A stretch of 58,353 nt of DNA from Desulfotignum sp. (GTDB taxonomy: Bacteria > Desulfobacterota > Desulfobacteria > Desulfobacterales > Desulfobacteraceae): the NCBI GenBank assembly GCA_011389575.1, contig JAABUB010000010.1, forward strand, positions 1-58,353. Direction: 5' to 3'. Position 1 is the first letter of the stretch, and each line of letters starts with the position of its first letter. Below, piece by piece: positions 45,196 through 53,789 of this stretch. A program made the position numbers and the translations under genes. The notes beneath the pieces were generated by a model. It saw only the letters and a program-made list of their open reading frames with translations. It searched no databases and had not been told where the DNA came from.

Positions 45196-46092
45196 TTAAT
45201 TGCCTGTTTTGCAAACGGTCCCTATCCCCAGCAGGTCTGCAATATTTGCCTTAGGGTCCTGTCCGGGCACAATCAGGCCGGCAGGAGAGGTCATGAGGGT
45301 GGTGATGCCCGGTCCGTGTCCTGCCAGGCGGCAATCGGAATGCACAACGATTCCGATGCTCACCGCCCCTTTTCTGTAAGCCCTGCCATAGGAGTTGTCA
45401 TGGTCCATCAGAGCAACGAAATCGCCGAACCGTATGCGGTCCAGGTGATACTGCCTTACCGTGTCCGGATCCGAAGTCATGACATCATAATCCCCTGCCC
45501 CCACATGGGGCCGGCCAAGGCCCGATCCCATGCAGGATGCCGGCACCATGGTGGTGACCGGTACAATCAGTTTGTCCTTGCCGTCGGGCTGGATCTGCAT
45601 TTTATGCAGCAGGTCCGGGGACAGATTGAACAACCGGATATCAGGAAAATCCAAAAGCGCAAGTCCCTGGCCCCGCACCCTGATCCGGATTCTGTCATCA
45701 TACCCCATCTGCTCTTTTACCTTTCTGGCAAACTCCACAATGATATGTTCCGATCCGCCGTGGTGGCCGATGACCACACCGGTTTTTCCTTTTGCATCCC
45801 CGGAAAGGATCTTTGCCTCATTGCCTGCACAGGCCAGAAACTGCAGAGAGTTGTTGGGAAATTCATTGGGCTTGTCTGCATTGGCTGTGCAGGAAACCCC
45901 GGGCTCGATATGGTCTCCGGCCAGACCGAATGCCGGATCTCCCACCCCCACATTCAACGTGATTCCCCCGATTCCCGGCAAAAGAAACGGCACGCCGTTG
46001 TGGTCTACTTTCCAGCCCGGTCCCACCCTGGGAGGTCCGGGTTTGCACTCCATGAACATTTCCACCACAAGGTCTTCATTTGTTTTAAGCAT
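45196..46092 (-). CDS. DUF4438 family protein
   Basis: A 298-residue soluble protein of the DUF4438 family, whose function is not known to me. The start at 46092 was chosen because GGAG lies six bases upstream. Recognisable stretches are [37 protein letters not shown] and [20 protein letters not shown]; several conserved His and Asp suggest a metal or hydrolase fold. It lies between the MFS transporter and the RNA methyltransferase with gaps of about 50 bases. Confidence 0.75.
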   Translation of the reverse strand: MLKTNEDLVVEMFMECKPGPPRVGPGWKVDHNGVPFLLPGIGGITLNVGVGDPAFGLAGDHIEPGVSCTANADKPNEFPNNSLQFLACAGNEAKILSGDAKGKTGVVIGHHGGSEHIIVEFARKVKEQMGYDDRIRIRVRGQGLALLDFPDIRLFNLSPDLLHKMQIQPDGKDKLIVPVTTMVPASCMGSGLGRPHVGAGDYDVMTSDPDTVRQYHLDRIRFGDFVALMDHDNSYGRAYRKGAVSIGIVVHSDCRLAGHGPGITTLMTSPAGLIVPGQDPKANIADLLGIGTVCKTGN

Positions 46093-46142
46093 TGTTTTCT
46101 CCTGCATTATTGGTCATTTTTTATGGATTATCGATGTTGGAT

Positions 46143-47285
46143 CTATCGGGTCAGTTTTATCAAAAAAGGGAGGGCGAAAAAGCCGGCCAGGGCACTTGCG
46201 GCAAACATGTTCTCCATGCCGGCCACATCCCCGATGCCGCCCACTACCACAACGGCAAGGGACCGCACAAAAAAAGAGACCATCATGAACAGGCCGTTGG
46301 CAGCAGAGGGATATTTTTGGGCATTTTCCTGAACAATGGCCAGCATCACCGGGGTGGTGGATAACACGGAAAACCCCACCACCAGCATCATGGGGATTTT
46401 ATACACCCCGGGGGTATATACAAAGAGCAGCAGGGCCACAGGAGCCGTAACCAGGGCCCAGAACAGCACCTTTCTGCGGCCCATCCAGTCGGAAAGGGTG
46501 CCGGCTGACAATACCCCTGCCACACCGAATGCTTCATACAGGGCCAGGGCAGCCCCGCCATACCACAGGCTGCCGGTCTGCTGCTCAACAAAAACCCCCA
46601 GAAATATGCCCATGGATGCATGCATACATGCCCTGGCAGCCAATATGCCGGAGAGGGGCACCAGCACGTGGCGGATTTCCGTATAGGCCTGTTTCAGGGA
46701 GCTGGAGCGGGCAAATCCGATTTTTTCCTGCTGGGGTTCAAGGGTAAGCCACAGCAGCACAGAAGTACAGACCGCCAATACCAGAACCAGATAAAAATGG
46801 TCCGGCCCCAGCCAGGACAGGGCTGCCACGGCAAAAATCGGTCCCAGGGTCCGGGCCAGTTCCCCGCCGGACATGAACAGGCTCATGCCCCGGCCTTTCC
46901 AGGGTCCGGAATACCCGGCCACCAGCACCGGGGTGGGCACATGGTACAAAGCCACGGAAATGCCGCACAAAAACAATAAAATCAGCAAAAACAAATAGGA
47001 CGGGGCCATGACGATCAGGCTCATGGGCAGGGCTGTCAATGTGGGTGCCAGTATCACCAGCCATCTTGCCAAACCTTTGTTGTCGGCAAACAGGCCGATG
47101 AATGGATTGAAAACCGCAGGCACCTGCATCACAAAGGAAAGTAGGCCTGCCTGGCTCAGGCTCAAAGACAGTTTTTCAATAATCAGGGGCAACAGCGGGG
47201 GCAGAAAACTGGTGTATGCATCATGGACAAAGTGTGAAAAGGATATCAGGGCCACCCGGGGTGTATCAAAAGCGTTTTTTTTCAT
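46143..47285 (-). CDS. Major facilitator superfamily transporter
   Basis: A 380-residue inner-membrane transporter with about 12 hydrophobic segments. The first half begins ALISFSHFVHDAYTSFLPPL, resembling the fosmidomycin-resistance-like branch of the family. The loop 2-3 signature is present in variant form (GLFADNKGLARWLVIL). The substrate is unknown. It is the first gene of a minus-strand run with DUF4438 and diverges from the AcuI gene across the MITE-like element. Confidence 0.85.
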   Translation of the reverse strand: MKKNAFDTPRVALISFSHFVHDAYTSFLPPLLPLIIEKLSLSLSQAGLLSFVMQVPAVFNPFIGLFADNKGLARWLVILAPTLTALPMSLIVMAPSYLFLLILLFLCGISVALYHVPTPVLVAGYSGPWKGRGMSLFMSGGELARTLGPIFAVAALSWLGPDHFYLVLVLAVCTSVLLWLTLEPQQEKIGFARSSSLKQAYTEIRHVLVPLSGILAARACMHASMGIFLGVFVEQQTGSLWYGGAALALYEAFGVAGVLSAGTLSDWMGRRKVLFWALVTAPVALLLFVYTPGVYKIPMMLVVGFSVLSTTPVMLAIVQENAQKYPSAANGLFMMVSFFVRSLAVVVVGGIGDVAGMENMFAASALAGFFALPFLIKLTR

Positions 47286-47392
47286 GGCCTTTCATACCAT
47301 TATATGGAAAAAAAGTAAGGCAAAAACAATTGCCGGAAATATTTAAGACTTGATCCATTATCAGATCGGTATTAAATTTACAATACAGGCGC

Positions 47393-47507
47393 GGATAAAA
47401 CCCAGGGTAATCGCATGTAGAAGCAGCGTCATATATATTGCATAGCCCTCTGCGGGTATACGCTGCTGAACAGGATGTGGTTACATGCGATGCCCTGGGA
47501 TAAAACC
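47393..47507. mobile_element. MITE-like element with terminal inverted and direct repeats
   Basis: The segment has terminal inverted repeats CAGGGTAATCGCATGTA (47403-47419) and TACATGCGATGCCCTG (47482-47497), and an inner pair AGCAGCGT (47422-47429)/ACGCTGCT (47460-47467). Ten-base direct repeats GGATAAAACC flank it (47393-47402 and 47498-47507). The core is about 95 bp and non-coding. This is the structure of a miniature inverted-repeat transposable element with its target duplication. It sits 15 bases before the AcuI start and can fold into a long hairpin in the leader RNA. Confidence 0.7.
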
Positions 47508-47521
47508 ATAAGGAGTCCCTC

Positions 47522-48511
47522 ATGACAGATCAGGCGTTTGATGCATTTATCGTGGAAGAAACCGCTGACCGCCAATACAGGGGCAGTGTAAAACACGCCC
47601 GTATCCAGGACCTGCCTGAAGGGGATGTATTGATCCGGGTGCGGTATTCCTCTCTCAACTTCAAGGATGCCCTGTCCGCCTCGGGCAACAAAGGGGTCAC
47701 CCAAAACTATCCCCACACCCCGGGCATTGATGCCGCAGGCATTGTTGAAAAAAGCAATACCCCTGATATTGCCAAGGGTGATTCTGTCATTGTCACCTCC
47801 TATGACCTGGGCATGAACACGGCCGGGGGATTCGGTCAGTATATCCGGGTGCCCAAAGACTGGGTGGTGCCCCTGCCCGACGGCCTGACCCTGGAAGAAA
47901 GCATGATCCTGGGAACCGCCGGGTTCACCGCAGCCATGTCTGTTGAAAAAATTGCAGACATCCCCACCAATGCCGGTCCGGTGCTGGTCACCGGCGCCAC
48001 CGGCGGGGTGGGATCCCTGGCTGTGGCCATTCTGGCAAAATTCGGATATACGGTGGCAGCGGTGTCAGGCAAATCAGAAACAGATTTTCTCAGTCAATTG
48101 GGGGCATCAGAAATTATCAATCGCCAGTCGTTTGTGGAAAACAACAAAGCCCCCATACTCAAAGCCCGGTGGGCCGGTGTTATCGATACTGTAGGGGGAG
48201 ACATTCTGGCTACGGCCATCAAATCCACCCGGCAATGGGGAAAAGTGACCTGCTGCGGCCTTGTGGCATCCCCTGATCTGCCGGTTACGGTATTTCCCTT
48301 TATCTTGCGGGGCGTGTCCCTGCACGGTATTGATTCCCAGCATTACCCCAAAGACCCCAGGCAGACTTTGTGGAAAAAGCTGGCCCATGAGTGGAAGCCG
48401 GATAACCTTCTAAAGATGGCATCCCATATTTCCCTGGACCAGTTGAACCCTGCCATTGAAAATATGCGCAAAGGCCGGCTCAAGGGCCGGACCGTTGTGG
48501 ATCTTACATAA
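47522..48511 (+). CDS. acuI: YhdH/AcuI-type quinone oxidoreductase (acryloyl-CoA reductase family)
   Basis: A 329-residue medium-chain dehydrogenase/reductase without the catalytic zinc ligands. Family motifs are VRYSSLNFKDALSASGNKGV, PHTPGIDAAGIVE, and the NADPH fold VLVTGATGGVGSLAVAILAK. AcuI/YhdH enzymes reduce acryloyl-CoA to propionyl-CoA and protect cells from acrylate. The start has AGGAG six bases upstream, immediately after the mobile-element-like sequence. The symbol reflects the family; activity on acryloyl-CoA is an inference. Confidence 0.88.
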   Translation: MTDQAFDAFIVEETADRQYRGSVKHARIQDLPEGDVLIRVRYSSLNFKDALSASGNKGVTQNYPHTPGIDAAGIVEKSNTPDIAKGDSVIVTSYDLGMNTAGGFGQYIRVPKDWVVPLPDGLTLEESMILGTAGFTAAMSVEKIADIPTNAGPVLVTGATGGVGSLAVAILAKFGYTVAAVSGKSETDFLSQLGASEIINRQSFVENNKAPILKARWAGVIDTVGGDILATAIKSTRQWGKVTCCGLVASPDLPVTVFPFILRGVSLHGIDSQHYPKDPRQTLWKKLAHEWKPDNLLKMASHISLDQLNPAIENMRKGRLKGRTVVDLT

Positions 48512-48624
48512 TCTGCCCGGGTGCCTGTGACCATCTGAAATACCCGGGTACCAGGCCTTGACAATGGCCGTAAATCCGAATAGACAAAGAACAGATACAC
48601 CAACCTGCAAAAAAGGAGACCATC

Positions 48625-48813
48625 ATGAGCACACCCCAGCACTGTCCCGGATTCCAAGACTTTAAACACCTGAAATCCTTTACCTGTAATTGTCCTGCAT
48701 GCGATGCATCCAAGGAAATTTTTTCGGATGAATTTGATAAATCCCATAAATGCAGCAAATGCGGCGCAGAAATTGATTTTACCACCTGTGCCTATGAGGC
48801 AGGAACAGAATAA
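48625..48813 (+). CDS. Small zinc-ribbon-like protein
   Basis: A 62-residue soluble protein with paired cysteines CNCPAC and CSKCG about 20 residues apart, the layout of a small zinc ribbon or rubredoxin-like site. It starts MSTPQHCPGFQDFKHLKSFT. AGGAG lies seven bases upstream. Similar small cysteine-rich proteins are frequent in sulfate reducers; the function is not known to me. Confidence 0.7.
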   Translation: MSTPQHCPGFQDFKHLKSFTCNCPACDASKEIFSDEFDKSHKCSKCGAEIDFTTCAYEAGTE

Positions 48814-48830
48814 CTTGTCTGTTTTTCTCA

Positions 48831-48859
48831 GCCCTGCCGGAAACCGTTTCCGGCAGGGC
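48831..48859 (+). terminator. Hairpin terminator after the zinc-ribbon gene
   Basis: GCCCTGCCGGAAA and TTTCCGGCAGGGC make a perfect 13-bp stem with a 3-base loop, 18 bases after the stop codon. The T-run is delayed (AAATTATAGGGTTTTT), so termination may be partial. Confidence 0.6.
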
Positions 48860-48891
48860 AAATTATAGGGTTTTTGTTTTGAAAAACAACA

Positions 48892-49374
48892 ATGATGATT
48901 GAAAAACAGCCCGGAATGAAATACCGGTACAGTTTCCCTGATTTTTTATATTACAGTGCTCTGCTGGCAATTCCTGTTGTGACTGCCTTTACTGCCGTTC
49001 TGGAGCAGTCCGGCGCAGCCGCCCTGGTTTACCTGCTGGTTCTGCTGGGGTCTGTGCCGGTGATGCTCCGGTTTTTCTGCACCCACTGCCCCCATTACTG
49101 CAGAGAAGAAAACACATTGAAATGTATTTTCTTCTGGGGACTGCCCAAATTTTTCAGGCAGCGGCCGGGCCCGCTTGGTGTCATGGAAAAATGTCTCAGT
49201 GTTGCATCACCAGTCCTGATTATACTCTTTCCAATGTACTGGCTGGTGCATACCCCGGGGTTTCTCATCATTTATCTTTTATCAATCATGGTGTTCGGCG
49301 CATCAGTCCGAAGGAACGAATGCCCCCGCTGCATTTATACTGACTGTCCCGCCAACAAGGCCAAACAACAGTAA
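48892..49374 (+). CDS. Cysteine-rich membrane protein
   Basis: A 160-residue protein with about four membrane segments. Two cysteine clusters, CTHCPHYC plus a later Cys (LKC), and CPRCIYTDCP near the C-terminus, probably face the same side and could bind a metal or Fe-S centre. The pattern recalls small membrane proteins near redox genes in anaerobes, but I do not recognise the family. Alternative starts are at 48895 and 48916. No clear operon partner except the zinc-ribbon gene upstream. Confidence 0.65.
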   Translation: MMIEKQPGMKYRYSFPDFLYYSALLAIPVVTAFTAVLEQSGAAALVYLLVLLGSVPVMLRFFCTHCPHYCREENTLKCIFFWGLPKFFRQRPGPLGVMEKCLSVASPVLIILFPMYWLVHTPGFLIIYLLSIMVFGASVRRNECPRCIYTDCPANKAKQQ

Positions 49375-49402
49375 AAAGTTGGAAATATCTCCTGAAAAGC
49401 CC

Positions 49403-49433
49403 TTGACGCGGCTGGGAAGATCCCGTATATGAT
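49403..49433 (+). promoter_or_regulatory. Promoter of the riboswitch-cobT transcript
   Basis: TTGACG (49403-49408) is followed by TATATG (17-base spacing) or TATGAT (19-base spacing), just before the cobalamin riboswitch. No better promoter was found in the gap. Confidence 0.5.
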
Positions 49434-49439
49434 CAGATC

Positions 49440-49600
49440 ATAATCTGCGGGTATCCGGCAAACGGAACACGGTGCAATCCCGTGACGGTCCCGCCGCTGT
49501 AATCGGAAATATCTGTTTTTTTCACAACGCCACTGCGCAAGCGGGAAGGCTGGAAAAGCAGATCTAATGCCGAAAGTCAGAAGACGTGCCGGAAGCCCTA
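49440..49600 (+). ncRNA. Cobalamin riboswitch
   Basis: Conserved aptamer blocks in order: GGAACACGGTGCAATCCCGTG, more exactly ACGGTGCAATCCCGTGACGG, then CCCGCCGCTGTAATCGG, GCCACTG written as CGCCACTGCGCAAGCGGGAAGG and the B12 box AGTCAGAAGACGTGCC (49575-49590). It sits upstream of cobT and is followed by a terminator stem, so B12 excess should switch the gene off. Confidence 0.9.
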
Positions 49601-49620
49601 TGAATGTAAAATCTGATGGA

Positions 49621-49661
49621 AAAGGGTTTTGCAGGAATTTTATGTCCTGTGAAACCCTTTT
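49621..49661 (+). terminator. Riboswitch expression-platform terminator
   Basis: AAAGGGTTTTGCAGGA and TCCTGTGAAACCCTTT form an interrupted stem with loop ATTTTATG, followed by TTTGTGTTTT. It lies 20 bases past the aptamer and 35 bases before cobT, the expected place of a regulated terminator. Confidence 0.75.
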
Positions 49662-49694
49662 TGTGTTTTACAGGCAAATTATAGCGAGGACACT

Positions 49695-50777
49695 ATGACA
49701 ACACAAAAAAAAGGCCTGTTATTGCTTGAAAACACCATTGCAGGTATCAGAAAAGAACTGGACCAGACCGCCCTGGCAGCGGCCAGAGACCGGCTGCGCA
49801 ACCAGGCCAAGCCCCCGGGAAGCCTGGGGGTAATGGAAGATATCGCATCCCGGCTGGCCGCCATCAAAGGCACCATTGACGTCAGACTGACCGGCAAGCG
49901 CATCGTGACATGCGCCGGGGACCACGGCGTGGTGGAAGAAGGGGTCAGCCTGTTCCCGGCCGAGGTCACCCCCCAGATGGTACTCAATTTTGCCGGGGGC
50001 GGGGCATCGGTGAACGTGATTGCGAAACACGCCGGCGCCGCTGTCAAGGCTGCAGATATAGGGGTTAACTATGATTTTGACCCGGCATTGCCCATTTTCC
50101 ATAAAAAGGTGCGCCACGGCACCGCCAATTTCACCAGAGAACCGGCCATGACCCGGGATGAAGCCATCCAGTCCATCGAAGCCGGCATTGAAATTGTGGA
50201 GGAGCTTGCAGCCGAATCTGCTGTGGACCTGCTGGGAACCGGGGATATGGGCATTGGCAACACAACACCCTCCACCGCTGTCATCGCCGCATTTTCCGGT
50301 CTTCCTGTGGAAAAACTCACCGGCCGAGGCACCGGCATTGATGACAGCGGGTTGGCCAACAAGATCGCTGTCATCAAAAAAGGCCTGGATCTGCACAGAC
50401 CCGACCCCACGGATCCCCTGGATATTTTGTCCAAAGTCGGTGGTCTGGAAATCGGGGCTTTGGCTGGTCTGGTTCTGGGGGCTGCGGCCCGGGGTATCCC
50501 GGTGATTTGTGACGGCTTTATTTCCACGGCCGGGGCTCTGATCGCCTGTGAGCTGGCCCCGGCGGCCAAAAACTATCTGTTTGTGAGCCATAAATCCGTT
50601 GAGATCGGCCACACATACATGCACGACCGCCTGGGGCTGGAACCGCTCATCGACTTGAAATTCCGGCTGGGAGAAGGCACGGGTGCGGCAGTGTGCATGG
50701 AGCTGCTGGATCTGGCCACACGGATTCTGGCGGACATCAAAACCTTTGACGAGGTGGGGGTAACCAATATCGATTGA
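49695..50777 (+). CDS. cobT: Nicotinate-nucleotide-dimethylbenzimidazole phosphoribosyltransferase
   Basis: Late cobalamin pathway enzyme that transfers phosphoribose from nicotinate mononucleotide to the lower-ligand base. It has 360 residues. Motifs are QAKPPGSLGVMEDIASRLAA, CAGDHGVVEEGVSLFPAEVT, LLGTGDMGIGNTTPS and the catalytic Glu in DLKFRLGEGTGAAVCMELLD (near residue 325). It is under the cobalamin riboswitch. This fits an organism that depends on corrinoids, in line with the MttB-type gene at 5.5 kb. Confidence 0.95.
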   Translation: MTTQKKGLLLLENTIAGIRKELDQTALAAARDRLRNQAKPPGSLGVMEDIASRLAAIKGTIDVRLTGKRIVTCAGDHGVVEEGVSLFPAEVTPQMVLNFAGGGASVNVIAKHAGAAVKAADIGVNYDFDPALPIFHKKVRHGTANFTREPAMTRDEAIQSIEAGIEIVEELAAESAVDLLGTGDMGIGNTTPSTAVIAAFSGLPVEKLTGRGTGIDDSGLANKIAVIKKGLDLHRPDPTDPLDILSKVGGLEIGALAGLVLGAAARGIPVICDGFISTAGALIACELAPAAKNYLFVSHKSVEIGHTYMHDRLGLEPLIDLKFRLGEGTGAAVCMELLDLATRILADIKTFDEVGVTNID

Positions 50778-50800
50778 CATCCTCCCCCACTTGAAGGAAG
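50774..50800 (+). mobile_element. Possible IS200/IS605-type end remnant
   Basis: TTGACATCCTCCCCCACTTG followed by AAGGAAG, directly after cobT, resembles the conserved end of IS200/IS605-family elements (TTGACATCCTCCCC…). No transposase or second end is present. It is only a short similarity recognised by eye. Confidence 0.35.
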
Positions 50801-50887
50801 TATCTTTTCGGTACTTTGGATAAAGTGGTTTTCCGGGATCCGGCCAGACGGGTCCTGGAAAACATAACCAGCTCTTTCCAGCCGAAT

Positions 50888-52168
50888 CTATTCCCCCAGC
50901 ATCATGCGGATAATTTCCCGGTCGGTTTCCCGCATGCCGTCCCGGCCAAGCCGGCCGATATTGGCAATGGTGTTTTCCACCCCTTTTTTCACGATCCCGT
51001 CCCCGTCGTAAAACTGCTGGCCTTTCTGGAACATGTAAAACCCCAGAAGCCCTGCTTCCACGGAAACAGCAATCTTTGCAGCGCAGGAGGGTTTGGCCCC
51101 GTCACAGATAATGCCAGACACCATGGCAAGGGCATTGACGATGGTGTGGGCCACTTCACTGAACCTGCCTCCGTGGAGCCATGCAATGCCGGCAGCTGCA
51201 CCGACCCCTGCACTGACTGCACCGCAGTAGGCAGACAGCCTGCCTATACCTGTTTTCTGGTGAATGGTGACAAGGCTGGATACCACCAGTGCCCTGAGCA
51301 GTGTTTCTTTGTCAACCCCCATGTGCCGGGCATACACGATGACAGGCACGGAAGCGGCGATTCCCTGATTTCCACTGCCTGATACGATCACCACCGGCAG
51401 TTCACACCCGCTCATCCTGGCATCTGACCCTGCTGCAGCCATGGCTCTGGCCCGGACCTTTATGTCATCACCCCAGGTTTCCAGCAGCACGGATCCGATG
51501 TTGGCCCCCCAGTCACCTGTGATCCCCGCTTCTGCGATTTTTGAATTATAATCTATCTGTTTTTGGATCAGGGTCTCTATATCATCAGGCAATACAGATG
51601 CTGCAAATTCAAGGATATTTTTTACATTCAGTATGGACCGGTCTGTAAGAATGGTTGTATTGATTTCATCGCAGTCCTGGTTCTGATACACAATGCGTTC
51701 ATTTTTTTTTATCAGAACAATATTGGTATGAAAATGGGAAATCTGGACCATGGCACTTGCATTACCATTGTAAACCGTCACTGCCAGATCAAATATGAGG
51801 CTGGTTTGTATTTTTTTGACCTTTATTTCTCCGGCCGCAAGAAAATCTGCAATTTTCTTTTTTCCTGCCGCATCCACACAGGAAATGACTTCCAGGGTCT
51901 TGTCTGCATCTCCTGCGGCAATGCCGGCTGCAGCTGCTGCTGCAATACCCCGCAGTCCGCCTGTATTGGGCACTACCACGCTTTTTACGTTTTTGATGAT
52001 ATTGTCACTGGCTTCGACCAGGACCCGGTCCGGTGCGCATCCCAGTACTGCTGCTGCCTTTGCTGCTGCATAGGCAACGGCAATGGGCTCTGTGCACCCC
52101 ATTGCCGGAACAAGCTCTTCGTGCAAAATTCCAAGATATGCACCATACGGTTTATCTGTCTTTTTCAT
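50888..52168 (-). CDS. L-cysteine desulfidase family protein (CdsB/YhaM, UPF0597)
   Basis: A 426-residue member of the serine dehydratase-like desulfidase family. These enzymes carry a [4Fe-4S] cluster and break L-cysteine into sulfide, pyruvate and ammonia. The N-terminal EELVPAMGCTEPIAVAYAAA (Cys25) is the diagnostic motif. Other parts are SVVVPNTGGLRGIAAAAAAG and AMVSGIICDGAKPSCAAKIA, with candidate cluster cysteines (CDGAKPSC). It is 245 bases downstream of the ABC transporter genes on the same strand, which may import its substrate. Confidence 0.85.
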   Translation of the reverse strand: MKKTDKPYGAYLGILHEELVPAMGCTEPIAVAYAAAKAAAVLGCAPDRVLVEASDNIIKNVKSVVVPNTGGLRGIAAAAAAGIAAGDADKTLEVISCVDAAGKKKIADFLAAGEIKVKKIQTSLIFDLAVTVYNGNASAMVQISHFHTNIVLIKKNERIVYQNQDCDEINTTILTDRSILNVKNILEFAASVLPDDIETLIQKQIDYNSKIAEAGITGDWGANIGSVLLETWGDDIKVRARAMAAAGSDARMSGCELPVVIVSGSGNQGIAASVPVIVYARHMGVDKETLLRALVVSSLVTIHQKTGIGRLSAYCGAVSAGVGAAAGIAWLHGGRFSEVAHTIVNALAMVSGIICDGAKPSCAAKIAVSVEAGLLGFYMFQKGQQFYDGDGIVKKGVENTIANIGRLGRDGMRETDREIIRMMLGE

Positions 52169-52413
52169 ATGAATTTCCGATGTATATCCCTTATTATAAT
52201 AAAAAATGAATCGTACCCTGATCAGCTTGAAAATACAATGGAAATTCAGGCGCTTCCAGACCTTTGACTTTCAAGGCGTTTTCGCTTTTCAGAATGTGAT
52301 TGGTCAGCTATACATCACAGCTGATGTCTTCCGGAATGGTCTGGTGTTTAAACCGCTTGCTGATGTGACGGGTTTTATATCCATGGGATATCCGACAGAT
52401 GGTGTCTTTAGGA

Positions 52414-53133
52414 TCATGGGTATATTTTTTTTAAAAATTGTCTGATTCGCGGGTCGGCGTCAGCTGTCAGGGCATCGAAGGTGCCGTCAAAAAAGATGGC
52501 CCCGTTTTCCAGAAACAAAACCCGGGCAGCAAAATTTTTCACCATGTTCATCTGATGGGTGACCAGCAGCAGGGTCATGTGGCTGCGGGCCAGGGCCTGA
52601 ATGGTGTCAAACACCTCATGGGCCAGTTCCGGGTCAAGGGAAGAGGTGGGTTCGTCAAACAGCATGATGTCCGGGGACATGGACAGGGCCCTGGCAATGG
52701 CCAGGCGCTGCTGCTGCCCACCGGACAGGGTGGACGGATACTGACCGGCCTTGTCCGCCAGTTTCACCGACTCCAGCAGTTCGGCGGCCCGGTCACGGGC
52801 CTGGGGGCGGGGCATGTTCTTGATGGTCCGCAATGGGGCGGCGATATTGTCAATGGCCGTGTAATGGGGGAACAGGTTGAACTGCTGGAACACCATGCCC
52901 ACCCGGCCTGCCACGCTGGTGACGGAGGTGACGGGCTGGCCGGCCACGGTTACAGATCCCCTGTCCACCTGTTCCAGTCCGTTGAGGCACCGGATAAAGG
53001 TGCTTTTCCCGGCGCCGGAGGGACCAATGACCGCCAGGATTTCGCCCTGGCGGACTTCCAGGCTGATATCGTTGAGAACCATATGGCTGCCATAGGATTT
53101 GCTGATGCGGTCCACACGGATCAGGGGGTCCAT
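52414..53133 (-). CDS. Polar amino acid ABC transporter ATPase (GlnQ-like)
   Basis: A 239-residue ATPase. Walker A is GPSGAGKSTFIRCLNGLEQV, the signature LSGGQQQRLAIARALSM, Walker B MLFDEPTSSLDPEL and switch His VTHQMNMV. It belongs to the polar amino acid uptake group, and its start overlaps the permease gene end by 13 bases. It is the last gene of the importer. Confidence 0.92.
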   Translation of the reverse strand: MDPLIRVDRISKSYGSHMVLNDISLEVRQGEILAVIGPSGAGKSTFIRCLNGLEQVDRGSVTVAGQPVTSVTSVAGRVGMVFQQFNLFPHYTAIDNIAAPLRTIKNMPRPQARDRAAELLESVKLADKAGQYPSTLSGGQQQRLAIARALSMSPDIMLFDEPTSSLDPELAHEVFDTIQALARSHMTLLLVTHQMNMVKNFAARVLFLENGAIFFDGTFDALTADADPRIRQFLKKIYP

Positions 53134-53783
53134 TTGATTCCCTTTTTTTCAACCCACCGGCAAAGCAGTGCCACACTGTAGGTCATGACAAAATAGACAG
53201 CCCCGATGGTGATATAGATCTCAAAAGGACTCAGGGTCCGGGCATAAATCTGGCTGCCCACCCGGGTGAGCTCTGCAATGGACAAAACCGAGACCAGGGA
53301 GGTTTCTTTGATCATGGTGGTGAAGTAGTTCATCAGGGTGGGTAAGGCTATGCGGAAGGCCTGGGGCAGAACGATATGGAGAAATACCTGATACCGGTTG
53401 TACCCCAGGCAGAAGGCAGCCTCGTACTGCCCTTTGTTCACCGAGCTGATGGCAGCCCGCACCACTTCGGACATATAGGCCCCGGAGTTCAGGGACAGGC
53501 CGATTACCGCCGCCGTGACAGGGGTCAGGACAATGCCGAAGGTGGGCAGGCCGTAGTAGATGAAAAACAGCTGGATCAGCAGCGGCGTGTTCCTGAAGAT
53601 CTCCACGTAGATCCCCAGCAGGAAATTCACGATCCAGGGCAGCCGCCCGGAACGAAGCACCCCCACCAGCACGGAAACGGCCAGGGCCAGCACAAAGGAG
53701 AACACGCCGATGGTGAGAGTAACCCGGGCAGCCGCTGCCAGCTGGGGGAGGTAGGGTATCAGAAACGAAAAATCAAGGGACAT
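53121..53783 (-). CDS. Polar amino acid ABC transporter permease
   Basis: A 220-residue inner-membrane permease of the HisM/GlnP class with about five membrane segments. The typical coupling motif EAAFCLGYNRYQVFLHIVLP and GVLRSGRLPWIVNFLLGIYVEIFRNTPLLIQ-type N-terminal half are present (EIFRNTPLLIQLFFIYYGLP). A single permease gene is present, so it probably works as a homodimer. Confidence 0.92.
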   Translation of the reverse strand: MSLDFSFLIPYLPQLAAAARVTLTIGVFSFVLALAVSVLVGVLRSGRLPWIVNFLLGIYVEIFRNTPLLIQLFFIYYGLPTFGIVLTPVTAAVIGLSLNSGAYMSEVVRAAISSVNKGQYEAAFCLGYNRYQVFLHIVLPQAFRIALPTLMNYFTTMIKETSLVSVLSIAELTRVGSQIYARTLSPFEIYITIGAVYFVMTYSVALLCRWVEKKGIKWTP

Positions 53784-53789
53784 GGTATG

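Noticed and set aside
48516-48548. CCCGGGT/ACCCGGG hairpin after the AcuI gene as a terminator
   Set aside because: The stem is only 7 bp with a 19-base loop and has no T-run.
48558-48586. Promoter for the zinc-ribbon gene (TTGACA)
   Set aside because: The -35 box is perfect but the hexamer 17 bases later (TAGACA) is a poor -10, so it was not listed as a promoter.
49719-50780. 353-codon open frame on the minus strand
   Set aside because: It mirrors cobT, which has all catalytic motifs, a riboswitch and a ribosome-binding site on the other strand.
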